Below, piece after piece: positions 32,079-33,236 of a stretch of DNA of 33,236 nt (positions are counted from its first letter, which is position 1; each line of letters begins with the position of its first letter). The notes beneath the pieces were generated by a model. It did not search any database. It was not told the DNA's origin and worked only from the letters and a program-made list of their open reading frames with translations. Origin of the DNA: an uncultured Senegalimassilia sp. (GTDB lineage Bacteria > Actinomycetota > Coriobacteriia > Coriobacteriales > Eggerthellaceae); assembly GCF_934636665.1 (NCBI RefSeq), contig NZ_CAKUAT010000022.1, positions 1 through 33,236 on the forward strand. The letters are read 5' to 3'. The translations under genes and the position numbers were made by a program.

Positions 32079-33027
32079 GGAACCAGGGGAGGCCGGGATC
32101 TTCGGGCAAAACCCCCAAAGCCCACAACGCGGCGAGCAGCACCTTCCCGCTCGATGCGCTTCGCAAAACGCACCGAAAGCCGTGGAGCGCAACAGCAATG
32201 ACATGAAGGCGTCGGACGCCGCGGCTCAAAACCCGCCCATTCGGCATAATCGCAATCATCGCGCAAAAAGCCGAATCGCTCTGGAAACGCTATCAATCTG
32301 CGCAACGCCTGCAATCTTGGTGGTATGCACGCTCGCGAATACAGACCAAACTGCGCTTTTGTCCCTGGTGGTCGTCCTCGCATCGCTTGGCGTGTTCTTC
32401 GCAACATATGAATCCTCGGCCCCGCGTCTGCGCGACATCATGCCGACGGTGGTTCTCGCCGCGCTTGCCGCGGCAGGGCGGATCCTGTTCGCGCCCATCC
32501 CAGATTTCAAGCCGGTAAGCGCGATTGCCATCATAGCCGGCGTGGTGTTCGGCCGGAAAAGCGGGTTCATGGTGGGCGCATTGGCCGCACTAGCGTCGAA
32601 TTTTTTCTTCGGCCAGGGCCCATGGACCCCATGGCAAATGTACGCATGGGGCCTTGTGGGCTACGGAGCGGGGCTTTTGGCGGCAATCTCCGCAAAAGCC
32701 CCTAAAATCACCGGCAACTCAAGGCTTGCCGAATGCGGGGAAGGCCGCAGTTCGCGCAAGCAGCCTTTGATTGAGCGACATGTTGTAATCATCTATATAT
32801 ATGGATTCGTTTCCTGCCTCATGTACGGCTTCATCTTGAACGCATGGAGCATCCTCAGCTTTTATCACGCGCAAGCAAGCGGCCTCGCAGGGGTCCTGTT
32901 GGTCTACGCAACTGCCTTGCCATTCGATGTGACTCATGGCATAGCAACAGTTGTGTTCTTGGCAACGCTATATGCGCCATGGCGTCGCAAACTGAAACAA
33001 ATCAAAAGCAAGTATGGAATGGAATAG
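32068..33027 (+). CDS. cbrT: ECF transporter S component, predicted cobalamin-specific (CbrT-like)
   Basis: The 319-residue protein has a hydrophilic N-terminal extension of about 70 residues followed by six or more hydrophobic helices. The core RILFAPIPDFKPVSAIAIIA and the block FFFGQGPWTPWQMYAWGL match the S-component family that travels with DUF4430 proteins and cobalamin riboswitches. The specificity for cobalamin is inferred from this context. The start ATG overlaps the ATPase gene by 11 bases, with GGAAG upstream; an in-frame alternative at 32203, with a weak GGAG, would remove 45 residues of the extension. A loop insert (about 211-233) is charged. No terminator is seen after it. Confidence 0.82.
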   Translation: MTNREPGEAGIFGQNPQSPQRGEQHLPARCASQNAPKAVERNSNDMKASDAAAQNPPIRHNRNHRAKSRIALETLSICATPAILVVCTLANTDQTALLSLVVVLASLGVFFATYESSAPRLRDIMPTVVLAALAAAGRILFAPIPDFKPVSAIAIIAGVVFGRKSGFMVGALAALASNFFFGQGPWTPWQMYAWGLVGYGAGLLAAISAKAPKITGNSRLAECGEGRSSRKQPLIERHVVIIYIYGFVSCLMYGFILNAWSILSFYHAQASGLAGVLLVYATALPFDVTHGIATVVFLATLYAPWRRKLKQIKSKYGME

Positions 33028-33150
33028 GGAAGCACTACGAAGCAAAACACTACATATAGTATGTACGTAAAGAAACACCAGTAAATATAGAAACTCATGC
33101 CACATATTGTGTACAGGATGTGAAGACCGGCGCAAAATCGCATCAAGGGA
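33028..33150. other. AT-rich intergenic segment after the S component
   Basis: This stretch is markedly more AT-rich than the rest of the window. It has no gene and no clear terminator. A short palindrome-like ACTACATATAGTATGT occurs near 33050-33065. It separates the cobalamin operon from the next transcription unit. Confidence 0.5.
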
Positions 33151-33179
33151 TTGTCAAGCGGCCCGCAGCCGCGTAATAT
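33151..33179 (+). promoter_or_regulatory. Promoter reading out of the window
   Basis: TTGTCA and TAATAT are exactly 17 bases apart. The 50 bases that follow are GC-rich and structured, with CGCCCT/AGGGCG as a hairpin and a further CCGG/CCGG pair, and run to the window end. They look like the start of a structured leader, whose gene is outside the window. Confidence 0.65.
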
Positions 33180-33236
33180 ACATCCCCGCCCTGAGGCAAG
33201 GGCGCACCGGAACGGGAGGCTGAGCCGACCGGCCGA

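Overview
The window looks like chromosomal DNA of an anaerobic, high-GC Gram-positive bacterium. Coriobacteriia (Eggerthellaceae type) is the best guess. The grounds are: high GC with strong GGAGG-type ribosome binding sites; a single-chain SecDF; rubrerythrin; QueH in place of QueG; two ECF vitamin transporters; and surface proteins held by one membrane helix instead of an outer-membrane system. This placement is inference from gene content, not a database match.

Layout. 1-170: 3' part of a 5S rRNA gene and its terminator. 181-3884: a sodium-dependent (NSS) amino-acid transporter behind a long structured leader, then a branched-chain aminotransferase (ilvE). 3944-7533: rubrerythrin (minus), the ATPase ychF and queA. 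7688-13584: a queuosine block (queH divergent from a HAD phosphatase and tgt) followed by fused secDF. 13600-14690: two divergent small acidic proteins. 14792-19170 (minus): an FMN-riboswitch-controlled riboflavin S component (ribU), a fused double ECF ATPase, EcfT and a PNPOx-like flavin protein. 19324-24906: an alanine/glycine:cation symporter, a REP-like palindrome cluster, two FAD-dependent oxidoreductases and an alkyltransferase-like protein (minus). 25078-33027: a cobalamin riboswitch followed by five genes. 33028-33236: intergenic, with a good promoter reading out of the window.

The most interesting region is 25110-33027. A cobalamin riboswitch heads an operon-like array of: a 1085-residue surface protein (signal peptide, three tandem transcobalamin-C-terminal/DUF4430-like repeats, a PQQ-type beta-propeller and a C-terminal membrane anchor); a second, N-terminally anchored DUF4430 protein; and a full ECF transporter (T, fused A-A', S) matching the predicted cobalamin transporter CbrTUV. 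I read it as a Gram-positive surface capture-and-import machine for corrinoids. The beta-propeller half is reminiscent of, but not obviously homologous to, the Bacteroides cobalamin-binding propeller BtuG. The riboswitch and transporter family are recognised from known types; the capture role of the surface proteins is inference.

A second theme is small repeats. A similar 25-bp core lies inside a ~70-residue non-homologous insertion in QueH and inside a ~96-residue non-homologous tail on an oxidoreductase, and an unrelated REP-like palindrome cluster sits at 20838-20970. No tRNA, CRISPR array, transposase or phage gene was seen.
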